This document shows, piece by piece, positions 11,456 to 24,205 of a DNA stretch of 64,000 bases. The translations under genes were made by a program, and so were the position numbers. The notes beneath the pieces were generated by a model, which ran no database searches, was not told where the DNA came from, and saw only the letters and a list, made by a program, of their open reading frames with translations. This DNA is from Chaenocephalus aceratus (lineage: Eukaryota > Chordata > Actinopteri > Perciformes > Channichthyidae), in contig JAMFTG010000059.1 in assembly GCA_023974075.1 (NCBI GenBank), forward strand, positions 50,001 through 114,000, given 5' to 3'. Numbering within the stretch: position 1 is the stretch's first letter; each line of letters opens with the position of its first letter.

Positions 11456-12813
11456 ATGGCTGTGTCAATGACCAGTCTGATATCGTTTTACAAAGATGAC
11501 AAGAAGAGTGTAGATAGAGGAGATAACCACTACAAGTCAGGACACGCACAACAGTGCAGCCTCGATGAAGGTGTGCTTACCGGTGTTGTCAGGGCTACCA
11601 TGAGGGACAAGGTTTATAGTGTCAGTTATAGCAAGAGTACCGTTAACCTCAAGTTAATTTATTCACATTAGCGACATTATATCCCATCAACAAATCCATT
11701 TTTTGTGTCACATGAAATCTTTATTACACACCAGAAAACACAGACATATCCATGAAATAAACATACAGTAGGCTATAAACAATTGAAGGGATACTTGGGA
11801 AGGCATTACAAATGTAAATATATTTTAAATAATAAAACAATCCCACCACCACAGGTATCTACAGGAGAAGAGGGAATTCTCTCCACAGAATGTGAATGCC
11901 CACGTGGAGAATGGAAATGCAGTCATGCGGCTCATTAGTCATCTTTGCCATCCACAGTTTCAGCTGCACTGACACCCCCTGTTCTGAAGTCTTTACACTG
12001 GCTTCCTGTGCGTCAAAGAATAGATTTCTAAATACTGCTGCTGGTTTATAAAGCACTGGATGGTTTAGGCCCAAAATACATTACTGACCTCCTGCTAAAT
12101 GATGAACCATCCAGATCTCTCAGGTCTTCAGGGACTGGTCAGCTTTCTGTCCCCAGAGTCAGAACTAAACATGGAGAAGCAGCGTTCAGTTATTATGCTC
12201 CAAACATCTGGAACAAACTCCCAGAAACCTGCAGGTCCGCTGCAACTCTGACTACTTTTAAATCCAGCAAGAAGACTTTTCTTTTTGCCGCTGCTTTTAA
12301 TTGAACTATTCATATCTTAGACTGCACTGTAACTTTTATCCATGTATTTTTCCTTTTAATGTTTATTTTCTTTTCTTTTTAATGACTGGTTTTAAATGCC
12401 ATTTTCTTAATGTCTTTCGTTTTTGTAAAGCACTTTGAATTGCCTTGTGTTGAAAAGTGCTATATAAATAAACTTGCCTTGCACTGACTCCCCGTCAGTG
12501 GAAGAAGCCAAAGGCAGCTAAACGTACGCATTCAGTGGAGGAGCTATTTCCTCCAACCAATAAGTCATTCAACCCGCTGACACGAGAGCCCACCTCCGAA
12601 GACCGTGACTGGCTGAGGGACAGACTCGGGGGCAGGTTCTCAGGAATGTCTGGGCTTCTCTCCTCCGAGCCAGAAGAGGAACACGACAGCTTGGAAACAC
12701 TTACTGTTCCTGAAATTATCAAATCTGTTGGGCATCAGGGACCTGAGGCAATGGTGGCAAGCATGGCATTGTCTGAGGAGCAACAGAGGGCAATTCAGGT
12801 GGCTACCACTTAG
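11456..12813 (+). pseudogene. Decayed SWIM-zinc-finger gene, split by a LINE
   Basis: Three blocks read in the same direction. Block 1 (11456-11670) encodes a segment with 'YKSGHAQQCSLDEGVLTGVV' and 'MRDKVYSV'. Block 2, behind an acceptor-like 'ccaccaccacag' near 11855, encodes 'ECECPRGEWKCSHAA', a textbook SWIM finger (C-x-C-x6-C-x-H). It then hits TAG in its frame; a neighbouring frame gives a hydrophobic run followed by H. Block 3 (12489-12813) encodes 'TPRQWKKPKAAKRTHS' and a Pro/Glu-rich stretch up to a stop. A LINE 3' end is inserted between blocks 2 and 3. SWIM fingers bind DNA or protein, and similar large SWIM proteins are common in fish genomes, often tied to mobile elements. The stop, frame changes and insertion argue for a pseudogene. 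No parent gene is named. Confidence 0.6.
11974..12479 (+). mobile_element. LINE 3' end (L2-like) inserted in the SWIM pseudogene
   Basis: A 5'-truncated LINE. It encodes the end of ORF2 ('LLVYKALDGLGPKYITDLL' type, then a '[20 protein letters not shown]' type segment) and finishes with 'gtgctatataaataaacttg'. The exact 9-base sequence TGCACTGAC occurs on both sides (11965-11973 and 12480-12488), a target-site duplication from target-primed insertion. Fragments of the same family lie at 33990-34215, 35690-35830 and 41645-41870. Confidence 0.85.
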
Positions 12814-12870
12814 TGCTGCGTACCTGGACTCACATTCAGGTTCAGGTCCGGACTCAAGTCCAGAGGTTCA

Positions 12871-12906
12871 GGTTCAGGTCCGGACTTATAAGTCCGGACC
12901 TGAACC
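12871..12906. repeat. Perfect 36-bp palindrome
   Basis: 'ggttcaggtccggactta' is followed directly by its exact reverse complement, with no spacer. Extra partial copies of the arm ('ggttcaggtccggact') lie just to the left at 12839-12854. It could extrude as a hairpin. No function is assigned. Confidence 0.9.
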
Positions 12907-13514
12907 CATGGCTTGTGTCAAGTTGTGTGAGTAACTAAAGTGAACTTATTGTGAGCTAATTATCAATTGAAATCATCAATATCAAATTCAAACTCGTCAG
13001 GTTTATTGCGCTCCCTTCCAACTTGTGTCTACATTTCTCTACAAAGTACAAATGTAAAAAAAAAACTTTTTGCCACTTAGTCTACAAATGACTTATGACA
13101 GCAACTACAGTGAACTACTACAAAGTTCAAACATATATTTCATTTACCAAACTAAAGTAACCAAACAGTCCCTGAGCTGACTGAGCCTAAATCAGCCTCT
13201 ATAGTCTACTAAAGAGTAGACTAAACGCATTTGTTTAGAGTCGGTGAGGTCCTGATAATTTATTCCGGTAAATGCCTCTGAGCTACTAACTGACCTGACC
13301 GAAGTTTCTGAGTCTATGTACGTTTACTGCTTGGCTCAGATCCACCAACGTCAGCAAGATTTCACCTCTCTTAACTCCCCGAAGAACCAGGTTCAATGAA
13401 CTGCTGTTTCTATTCAGACAACTCTCTTAAATCTGTTGAAGCGATCCCGAAGGATTTTGATATCAGTAAATGAGGTGTGTTCCTACCTACGTGTGTGTGG
13501 CAGGGTGCAGTCTT
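12907..13514. other. No gene seen
   Basis: Noncoding sequence without a recognisable element. Confidence 0.4.
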
Positions 13515-13672
13515 ATTAGTCCTAAAGTCCTGTACGTAATAATCACGCATTCCAGGTAGGTCTAACTAAAAGTATTAGTCCTAAAGTCCTGTACGTAATA
13601 ATCACGCATTCCATAGGTCTAACTAAAGGTATTAGTCCTAAAGTCCTGTACGTAATAATTATGCATTCCAGG
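13515..13672 (+). repeat. Three tandem copies of a 57-59-bp unit
   Basis: 'attagtcctaaagtcctgta' followed by 'cgtaataatcacgcattcca' occurs at 13515, 13574 and 13631, with small indels between copies. Confidence 0.9.
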
Positions 13673-13786
13673 CAACCTTACCGAGAGCTCCTAACCCAGC
13701 TCTGCTCACCCTCTCTTACCCCGTGGCTTTATGCCTCTACAACCGGATAGAAAGCCCCCAAAACACCTCCTTTATGCCCATATTAT

Positions 13787-14024
13787 TGGGCGGTGGTGGC
13801 GAAGTCCATAGGGACTTGGCTTGGCAACTGGAAGGTCACCAGTTCAAGTCCCGGAAAGACCAAGTGCTACCGAGGTGTCCCTGAGCAAGGCACCGTTCCC
13901 CACACAGCTCCCCGGGCGCTGTACATAATAGCTGCCCACTGCTCCTAACACTAGGATGGGTCACATGCAGAGAAACCGTTTCGTTACATGGTACCTGTAC
14001 TGTGTAATGACAATAAGTTGAATC
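13787..14024 (+). mobile_element. tRNA-derived SINE
   Basis: A head with 'ggtggcgaagtcc' and B-box-like 'agttcaagtccc' is followed by a body with 'ccctgagcaaggcaccgttc' and an end 'gtgtaatgacaataagttga'. This is the layout of teleost tRNA-derived SINEs. It is longer than the SINE at 1104 and belongs to a different family. Confidence 0.75.
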
Positions 14025-15484
14025 TATCTATATTTGTAAAACTGGGCCTGGCCTCTGATGTATAGGTTTTGCAAAATATTATCCTCGGCGATGACATAAC
14101 CACCCATTAAAGGCCTCAGCGTGTTCTCCTTAAGGCAGGAGCCCCCCTCCCTGTGTTCTGCTGTGAGAAAAAAAGGAGAAGAAACTGCCCTCTTCCTTAT
14201 CAGTGACACCCATAAATCATAGACCTTACACACTCAATTTAAACAAACCACAAATATAGAAAACATAACAGATGAAACATTTTCATTGTGAGTTATACAA
14301 GAATATAATTGATTATACTTGATTATAATTAACTTTCGTTTTAAGTACATCACCCTACTATGTAGCTCTCAACACATTACACTGGTACACGCCTACTATG
14401 TACAGTATACACCGTAGTGACTGTACAGTCAGAGTGTACTGTACTGTCTGTACACCATGTCTTTTATACAACTCTACATGTGTACATTATACAGTACATA
14501 CTACATACATAGTGATGTACATACATACTGTTAGAAATGAAAATCAATGTTGATATGGCGTAATTTGAATTAAATACACTATTTAATTTAAATCAGTTTT
14601 ATTCTGAAAAAACGGAAGTTCACACTATTAACGTAATACTTTTATTCTGAAAATTCTTCACTTCCGGTTAGCATTAGCATGTGGCGAAATGCTACGTTTT
14701 CAAACCGTGAATCGAAGGTGAAATGACATGTGATGTTGTACACTGAGCACACTGGGATTAGCACTCATGTATTGACGCTGAATAACGTTCATCAGGGAAT
14801 TTAAATAACCACAGACACCCACCTGGGCTGACGGGAGATGAGGAGAGCGCCTCCTTTTGCAATTTCATTCATACACCACCGCATCTTTTGTGTAATTAAA
14901 TGCTGTTAACTTTTATAAGCTTCCCTTGACTTTTTTCAATCTCTCCTGCCTCCAGGGAGGTTTTAGATGGTTTATAACAAAAAGGAGAATATACGTTGTG
15001 CTAGTTTTTTAGCATTGCAAATCAAGGGCTTCTGTGTCAGTAAGGAGGGAGAAACATTCAGCCTGCGTGAGGAACATCCTTACTGGCACCACGTGCAAGG
15101 TCAGCTTCACCTCACTGCAAGAAAGAAGAAGAAATTAAGAAATTGTGAATCGTTTTTAATTTACATTTACTCGCCTTTGCAATGTTGTGGTTGTTAGAGT
15201 GTTAGGCTTCCTGTCAGCTCGTCTGTTGGGAAGATATAAAATATTAGTTTCATGGAAGTCACACCGTCACATATAAGAGCATTAAGACATACAGCACATA
15301 GGCTAAAACAAAACATCTAAAGATATAACCTTGCACTTTGATAAGTCTCGTGAACATTTTCACTATTTTGACAATTTATAGATCAAAATTGAACTAAAGA
15401 AATAAATGGTAGATTAATCCATATTGAAAATAGGTGTCAGCTGCTACACTAATTATAATAGTTATATTTCTTAATTAATTAAGA
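14025..15484. other. No gene seen
   Basis: AT-rich noncoding sequence. The part around 14390-14540 is unusually rich in 'gtac' and 'tacata' steps. No reading frame resembles a known protein. Confidence 0.4.
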
Positions 15485-15570
15485 TAAGATATTACTGTAT
15501 TGATCCCAATTTGGGAAATGTTTGTGTTGCAGCAGCATAACAAGAAAAACAAAATATAAGTTATTATAGA
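15485..15570 (-). mobile_element. Retroelement tail fragment
   Basis: Contains 'gatcccaatttgggaaatg', a short dispersed tail also present near 3455, and in diverged form near 32870 and 50165. Confidence 0.4.
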
Positions 15571-16711
15571 TACAAAAGTATGCGAGGGATGGAATATTAC
15601 ATTGAATATAAATGTAAAATGTACATGTGATGTTACGTCCAAGAGAAGCTATGGAGCAGAGAGTTCTCTGCCAGCCAGAGGTGATTTGTTATTAGTTCAA
15701 TATGTCAAACTGATTTCCCTGACTACAATCTTTAGTCACATGGTGAAACGTTATGCTGCTTGTACTAATTAGACTTATCATATAAGCCACACAGGTTTTA
15801 ATAGGATGCATTCATTATCTTTACTTATGTTGCGGTCTTTTCAGCAGCGCCATCTCTAAAACGGCGTCACTACCCATCATTTACATTTCACCGTGACATG
15901 GACAAAAATGTAACGTCAGCTTACCTCATGGCACGAATCCAGACTCTCCTTTGGAAAACATTGGCCGGGAAACGATAGAACGAGCACGTTTCATGCGAAG
16001 ACCTGTGGCTGCAACCCGGAGCAAAGCAACAAACCATTGCGTAGCTAACTAGTAGCGCTAGCTTTAGCTAACTTTAGCTAACGAAACAAACTGCCGATTA
16101 AAATTGGAAAACACTGGTAATTAATTGTTCTATAATTTGTGTTAAAAACGAAAATTTAAAAAATGCAGATTCTAATGGTCAGATATAGATATACAGATAC
16201 TAAAGATACTACAGATACTAAAGATAGGCAGGTACTTGCTTTCAGTGTTGCCAATGCCAACTCCATAGTAAGGAAAGTAGCTATTGGCTGTCCGAAAAGT
16301 CGCCAGAAGTCCCTAAATGACGTCATCGCCTAATTTGAATATCATGTAATCGCGGAAAAAAACGTTCCACCCCCTTCAAGGATCAAAACTTGAAACCACC
16401 AGAGTAAATCCAGACGACAGTAGATCAGAAATGTCTCTATTCGAACAAGTAGAAATAGTTTTTAGTAGAAATCTCCCTTACAATAAAGGCAGTATGCCCG
16501 TGTGTCATCTCCAATAAATGGCTTAACCATCCTTTAAACTCAGGGTTTGATTCACACTACGTTATGTACATTTGTGAATACAGTTTAGACTGACATGATG
16601 ACCTACGTGGATGTTTAGCTTATCACAGAGAGGCACACACAGTGGACGAGGTGATTAAGTGACTGAAGCTGTCTCGACGCGGGAGAGTGTGGCTGTCTCC
16701 TCTCTGCTCTG
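15571..16711. other. No gene seen
   Basis: Noncoding. A short imperfect run of 'agatactaaagatact' lies near 16190-16225. Nothing else is recognised. Confidence 0.4.
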
Positions 16712-17134
16712 ACGGAGCGTCCACACTACAGCTTCAAAAAAAGCTTGGAGCTGGGCGTGTCTGGAGCTTGGGGATTGTATTCAAGCAACGCGACCAACAA
16801 CCAATCACATGAATCTCCCGCCCCCGACATACAAAGCAAAACCCCCCGGGGATTTTATGGGAGCAATATATATATATAAACTCCCCAAACAGGCGAAAAC
16901 CTACCAGTTTCCCCCACTGTCTCTGCCACCTCCCTCCATGCCTGGCTCCTCCGGTTTGTATCCCGGTAGGTGAAGAGGGTCTGGTCATACAAAACCGGGT
17001 GATTTGCTAAGGCGATAGTTAGTTTCTCCTCCAACTTTTTTTGAAATATAGAAATTAACGGCGGGATATCTCTCCCAGCTTTGGAGTTTGATTGGCTACG
17101 GCTTGAGCTGTCAGATTTTACGAAACGGGATTTG

Positions 17135-17136
<2 letters not shown>
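16712..17136 (+). mobile_element. Left half of a MITE split by a LINE
   Basis: Matches the left part of the complete element at 29532-30137 ('acggagcgtccacactacag', then 'ttggagctgggcgtgtctgg'), up to 'gggatttgat'. The matching right half resumes at 19647 after the LINE. Both edges carry GGATTTGAT (17128-17136 and 19647-19655), the LINE target duplication. Confidence 0.85.

Positions 17137-17200
<64 letters not shown>
17137..17200. repeat. (AATC)n microsatellite, LINE 3' tail
   Basis: About 16 tetranucleotide units form the 3' terminal repeat of the minus-strand LINE. A degenerate version ends the second LINE copy at 61816. Confidence 0.9.
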
Positions 17201-19453
17201 GTTTATTTATATAGCCCAATATCACAAATGTTACATTTGTCTCAGTGGTCTTCACAGTGTGTACAGAATATCAGTATGACAATACGACACCCTCTGTCCT
17301 TAGACCCTCTGTCCTCAGACCCTCTGTCCTTACCTCTGTCCTTAGACCCTCACATCGTACAAGGAAAAACTTCCGAAGAAAACCCACAGTTTAAAGGGAA
17401 AAATGGGAGAAACCTCAGGGAGAGCAACAGAGGAGGGATCCCTCTCCCAGGACGGACAGACGTGCAATAGATGCCGTGTGTAAATTGAAAAGATAATACA
17501 TTTGCAACATAGGTAGTCCAGATGTTTGGAAATGCATGTGTGTATAATAGGAAGATGAATCCACGAGGATATCCATCCAGGACCTATGATCCAGGACCAC
17601 AGCCACGACTCAAGACCCAGCGCTCGCGATCCAGGACACAGGACCGCAGGATCATCCATGACTCCGGATCCCGGCGTATAGAGACACCAAAAAGAAAGAC
17701 ATTTGGGGAAGCTGGGTTAATCGGAACATGAGAGTACACAGGTATAGACAGAGAGAAGGAAGAAGTAAGATGTCCCCCGACAAACTAAGCCTATATCAGC
17801 AAAACTAGGGGCTGAATCTAATAAATAAACGGATAGGGTGTCTGCCGCCCGAACACAAACTGGAAGCTGATTCCACAAATGTGGAGCTTGATAAGAAAAG
17901 GCTCTGGCTCCCATTGTACTTTTAGAGATTCTAGGAACAACCAACAACCCTGCATTCTTGGAACGCAATGCCCTAGTAGGACAGTAGGGTATAATGAGTT
18001 CTTTAAGGTAAGATGGCGCCTGCCCATTAAGGGCTTTGTAGGCGAGAAGAAGAATTTTAAATTCTATCCTGTGTTCTATAGGGAGCCAGTGTAAGGCAGC
18101 CAGAACAGGAGTAATGTGGTCCCTTTTCCTAACTGGTTAGTACACGAGCCGCAGCATTTTGAATCAGCTGAAGCCACTTGACTGACTTCTTGGTACTCCC
18201 TGATAATAAAGAGTTACAATAATCCAGCCTAGAAGTAACAAATGCATGGACTAGTTTCTCTGCATCGTTTTGAGGCAAGATATGCCTGATTTTTGCAATG
18301 TTACGTAGATGGAAGTAGGCGGTCCTTGAAATTGATTGTATGTGGGCGTTAAAGGATAAATCCTGATCAAATATAACACCAAGATTCCTTACAGTCTCAC
18401 TGGAGGCCAAATTAATGCCATCCATAGTTAGTATATCTTTAGATAATTTGTTTCGTAGATTCTTCGGGCCAAGTACAATAACTTCAAAAAGTTTAAGGTC
18501 ATCCACGTTTTTAAGTCCTTAAGGCAGTCTTGAATTTTATTTAGATGATTAATTTCATCAGGCTTGATTGATAAATATAGTTGAGTATCATCCGCATAAC
18601 AATGAAAGTTTACAGAATGATTCCTTATAATATTGCCTAATGGAAGCATATATAATGTGAACAAAATAGGTCCGAGCACTGAGCCCTGTGGCACTCCATG
18701 GCTAACTTTGGTTTGCGTGGAAGATTCATCGTTAACACGTACAAACTGAGAGCGTTCAGATCGATAGGACCTAAACCAGCCTAAAGCAGTTCCCTGTATG
18801 CCAACTAAGTGCTCTAGTCTTTGCAATAGGATATCATGGTCGATAGTATCAAATGCAGCACTGAGATCGAGCAAAACAAGAATAGAGACAAGTCCCTTGT
18901 CTGAGGCTATTAGAATGTCATTTGTGACTTTAACCAGAGCTGTCTCTGTGCTATGATGTGTTCTAAAGCCAGACTGAAAATCTTCAAATGAATCATTGTT
19001 TTTTAAGTAATCACACAACTGTTTTGCGACCGCTTTCTCAAGAATTTTTGAGAGGAACGGAAGATTAGAAATAGGTCTATAGTTGGCTAAAACCTCTGGA
19101 TCGAGGTTGTGCTTTTTAAGAAGCGGTTTTATCACTGCTACTTTGAATGATTGTGGAACATAGCCTGATAATAAAGACATATTCATAATATTTAATAAAG
19201 AAGTGGAGTGGCCTCATTTATGCTGACATAGTCTTCATGTCTCAACCAAGTTTCAGTGAGACAGCATATATCAATATTATAATCTGATATTAAATCATTT
19301 ACCAATATTGCTTTAGATGCTAGAGATCTTATGTTTAAGAGACCACATGTAATCTTCCTGTTTTGTTGCACTGTAGTAGTTGTTACATTTACTTTTATTA
19401 GGTTATTATGTATGACACCTCTATTAGGTTTTACCTTAAATTGTCCTTGAGCA

Positions 19454-19454
<1 letters not shown>

Positions 19455-19528
<74 letters not shown>
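19455..19528. repeat. (CA)n microsatellite
   Basis: 37 CA units, within the 5' part of the LINE. Confidence 0.95.
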
Positions 19529-19529
<1 letters not shown>

Positions 19530-19646
19530 GTTAATATTGGGTATTTTATTGGGTTCGGGATTCCTATGGATGACTGCCTAGGAGAGAGCGCAGAGAAGCG
19601 TGTAAGACTGCGACTCCGCCTCCTGGTCTCAACTCCAGTTTGTCAT

Positions 19647-19851
19647 GGATTTGATTGGCTGGCGCTGGCTACTCCGGCGTCTCCGGTGTCAGAAGTTGAA
19701 CATTGTTCACATCTGACGCCGGAGACGGCGGAGACGGACCGCTCTGCTACCCACAATTCAGTTCGGCGAAAAAGCGAGGCAACGTGACGTCACCCCATTC
19801 AAAGTGAATGGGCAGATTGGAGTTGTCGACGCTGTCGTGTGGACGGGCCGC
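19647..19851 (+). mobile_element. Right half of the MITE split by a LINE
   Basis: Continues from 17136: 'ggctggcgctggctactccg', an imperfect hairpin around 'agttgaacattgttcac', 'gtgacgtcaccccatt', and an end 'gtggacgggccg'. These match 29915-30137 of the complete copy. Confidence 0.85.
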
Positions 19852-20217
19852 TATGGGAGGGCTGAGGGGCTCACGGCAGCTCGTTAACTGCAGAACAATA
19901 CGTGAGTCTCCAAACACCAGAAAAGTCCCTAATAACACCATTACAAGTCGTTAGATCAGTCGTTAGTCGCTTTTGACAACAATAAGTAGCCGGAGGGTTT
20001 GGAAAGCCGCCAAGTTGGCAACACTGCTTGCTTTCACGGGGAAAAACAAATTTAGCGTGAGTGTTGTTTACGTGTTTGGCGTAATGACGTACAATGGCCT
20101 CGACAATTTCTGTAGTCCTATTCAGCCACTCGGTAACAACCATCGTTTTTCAGACACGTAAACTCTTCAGAAATCACCAGTGGGGTCACTGCTGATGGAT
20201 TTAATGTCGTAGAACAA
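19852..20217. other. No gene seen; edge of a dispersed element
   Basis: The part after about 20130 ('gaaatcaccagtggggt') resembles 32290-32340, the right flank of the 72-bp array in anpep intron 5. Confidence 0.45.
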
Positions 20218-20450
20218 AACGTGATTTATCTCTTAAATGCGTCTCAACCACAGACCTTATTTCGAGCTATTTTCCAAAACCCTACGGAGAAAATGCATTG
20301 CTTTTTGCCGAAGGAACCGAAAGTGTTAAAAATGCTAACTTACTTCCGGGTTTTAGGACGCGTCACTTCGGTTGAGAGGTGCAGCCAGTGACGAGTCCTA
20401 AAACCAGGAAGTAAGCTGCTGGTTCCCTCGACAGAAAGCCATGGATTTCT
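20218..20450. mobile_element. Two head-to-head copies of a dispersed element (fold-back)
   Basis: 'acttccgggttttaggacgc' at about 20343 is mirrored by 'gagtcctaaaaccaggaagt' at about 20393. The similarity extends outward on both sides (a 'ggaaccg' segment against 'ggttccctcgac'). The same family occurs at 10905-11250 and 31217-32345. Confidence 0.65.
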
Positions 20451-21035
20451 ACCCTACTTTTATAATTTTCGAATCATAAATCTAATCGATAGATTATAAA
20501 AGGGTTTTAGGACGCGGCACTGCAGCCAACTCCATCGATCAAGCTGAAACTTTCTCTCCCTCTTCTTCTCATGCTCCCTGTCACTCTCCTTTAACTCCTC
20601 CGGTGACTTTCTTTTATTTGAAGATTGTTTTTTGCACGGCGCTTGGCCGGTTACCGCTGGTATTAAAAACATTTTGGCGAATGGTTAGGTGGCCTGCTCG
20701 CACTGCGCTCTGCAGCAAACAGCTGTTTGCTTTTCACCCAACAACGACAAGCGACTCACGAAAGGCTATGTTGTAGCGTTAATAAACGAAACAATTTAAC
20801 AAAATTGCTAGTCAAAATACCAATACCACAGGAAAAAAAAATGTTTAAACAATATTTTTAGTGGCCCGAGCGGGCAAGTGGAAAGTACGGCCCATTCCCA
20901 AACCGCCCCCTACACCCTACCCCTACACCTACCGCCATATTGAGGGCTGTTCCAAAGCAACGAGTGTGGAGGATCAAACCTGTGTTTAGTCTAGAAAAAG
21001 GTAAATGTGTGCATTTTATTATAGAGTTGTGTACA
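20451..21035. other. No gene seen
   Basis: Noncoding. A further 'ttttataattttcgaatcat' segment of the same dispersed family is at 20459-20490. The rest is unassigned. Confidence 0.4.
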
Positions 21036-21320
21036 GGGCCGGACTGGGACAATAAGTCAGGCCGGGAACTATACACCCAGCCAGGCCACTGCCAGCTTTC
21101 TTTTGTGCCAGTTTCCTGGATTTATTTGTCCATATTTACAGCGTTGCTGCCCATAGTGATAGCCCTAACATTTAAATCTACTTCCCCAGAATAAACATAT
21201 GGACATGGGTTTATTTAAAAAAAATGTGCCAAGCTATTTAGGAACCTATCCATGTGAACATATTTTAAGTGAGGGTGGACCTCAAATCTTCTAGGGGGGT
21301 CCGGGGGCATGCTCCCCAAG
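21036..21320 (+). mobile_element. Possible hAT-like element fragment
   Basis: Starts 'cagggccggactgggaca', like the left ends of the hAT-like elements at 30163 and 50035. A convincing right end and target duplication are missing. Confidence 0.35.
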
Positions 21321-21983
21321 TAAGATTATTTTTTTAAATGTTGGACTTAAATGCATCAATCTGGTGCATTTTGAGGGGGAAATAAAGAGACCACACCCAT
21401 ATGAAACAGAACTGTATACATTTAAATAATCATAACAACATGGCTATAACCAATAACACCATATCCAACATGAAAAAACATTGAAACTTGTTTATTTGTT
21501 TGTTTTTGGTTCATTTATAGTTGTGTGTCTGGGCTCCTGAACCAGCCTCTCCTGTCTCCCCCTGCTCCTCTTTGAGGCAGCAGCAAAGACTACAAGTTTT
21601 TAAAGTTTATCTTACCTTTTGTAGTGGCAATTTCTTATCTTACTTTATATGGTAAAACCAAATGATGATATTATGCTTAGAAACTGTTGGTCAACTCGAC
21701 CTGCTGTACCACACGGTAGCTTCCTGCCAAGGTCGTACCTGGAGAATGCGGCTCTCCCGATGAGAGCATTGTAAGATAACAGTCAGGAGAACGTCTTATC
21801 TCTTTTCCTTTCTGCACAGCAACAGTCCTCTATAACACACACGCACTATACCCTGTGCACACTCCTGCAGACTATCCTATACTCTGAGAGACCTGAGCCT
21901 TTGAAGCTTCAAATATCTGAGGGACTTCCGGGTCATTTCCTTGGTTAGGAAGGTTCCTAAGCTAAATGGACTATTGGAATGCA
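21321..21983. other. No gene seen
   Basis: Noncoding sequence with nothing recognised. Confidence 0.4.
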
Positions 21984-22716
21984 GCCCTGGTCTCCCAGCT
22001 GGGTGCGTCACTCTTTGGTGTCCCCTGGTCTCCCAGCTGTGTGCGTCACTCTTTAGTGTCCCTGGTCTCCGGCTGTGTGGTCACTCTTTAGTGTCCCCTG
22101 GTCTCCCGGCTGTGTGCGTCACTCTTTAGTGTCCCCTGGTCTCCCAGCTGTGTGCGTCACTCTTTAGTGTCCCCTGGTCTCCCAGATGGTGCGTCACTCT
22201 TTAGTGTCCCCTGGTCTCCCGGCTGTGTGCGTCACTCTTTAGTGTCCCCTGGTCTCCCAGATGTGTGCGTCACTCTTTAGTGTCTCCTGGTCTCCCGGCT
22301 GTGTGCGTCACTCTTTAGTGTCCCCTGGTCTCCCAGATGTGTGCGTCACTCTTTAGTGTCCCCTGGTCTCCCGGCTGTGTGCGTCACTCTTTAGTGTCCC
22401 CTGGTCTCCCAGATGTGTGCGTCACTCTTTAGTGTCCCCTGGTCTCCCGGCTGTGTGCGTCACTCTTTAGTGTCCCCTGGTCTCCCAGATGTGTGCGTCA
22501 CTCTTTAGTGTCCCCTGGTCTCCCAGATGTGTGCGTCACTCTTTAGTGTCCCCTGGTCTCCCGGCTGTTGCGTCACTCTTTAGTGCCCCCTGGTCTCCCA
22601 GCTGTGTGCGTCACTCTTTAGTGTCCCCTGATCTCCCAGCTGTATGCGTCACTCTTTAGTGTCCCCTGGTCTCCCGGCTGTGTGCGTCACTCTTTAGTGT
22701 CCCCTGGTCTCCCAGC
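21984..22716 (+). repeat. 38-bp minisatellite, about 19 copies
   Basis: The unit contains 'gtgtgcgtcactctttagtg' and 'tcccctggtctcccagatg'. Copies alternate between 'cccagatg' and 'cccggctg' types in the middle of the array, so a two-unit period is visible there. A four-copy relative is at 9395-9546. Confidence 0.92.
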
Positions 22717-23940
<1,224 letters not shown>

Positions 23941-24205
23941 CAATTGTATTTCCACTACCACACAATTTACAGTACTGCAACAGAGAAAGCACAGAGGACC
24001 TTTATTCGGAGCCGTTATGCTGGTATAAAGTTCACAGTTTACATTCTCTTATCTCAAGGCCTTTTTTACCACCTCCTGTTTGGACTTTCTGCTGTTGTCA
24101 CCGTCCAGCTAATCAACCATTAACTTTGGTGCTGAATCCAAACAGGTCAAGTGCTTAAATAGCAATCATTTGTCCCGTTGTGTCTTTTTCCTCTCAGGTG
24201 TAGAC

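Larger units (their letters stand above)
17137..19646 (-). mobile_element. L2-clade LINE with reverse transcriptase, internally deleted
   Basis: Read on the minus strand. The 5' part holds a (GT)n tract (19455-19528) and the start of an apurinic-type endonuclease ('CGLLNIRSLASK', 'DICCLTETWLRHED') at about 19230-19390. The frame then jumps to a reverse transcriptase at 19186-18428 with '[18 protein letters not shown]', '[20 protein letters not shown]', '[17 protein letters not shown]' and the catalytic 'YADD'. The ORF2 C-terminal region continues in other frames to about 17717 ('AFSYQAPHLWNQLPV'). The 3' UTR has 4 copies of a 15-bp unit (17285-17350), and the 3' end is a (TGAT)n run. Most of the endonuclease is missing and frameshifts are present, so it is dead. 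It is flanked by a 9-bp target duplication. Confidence 0.9.
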
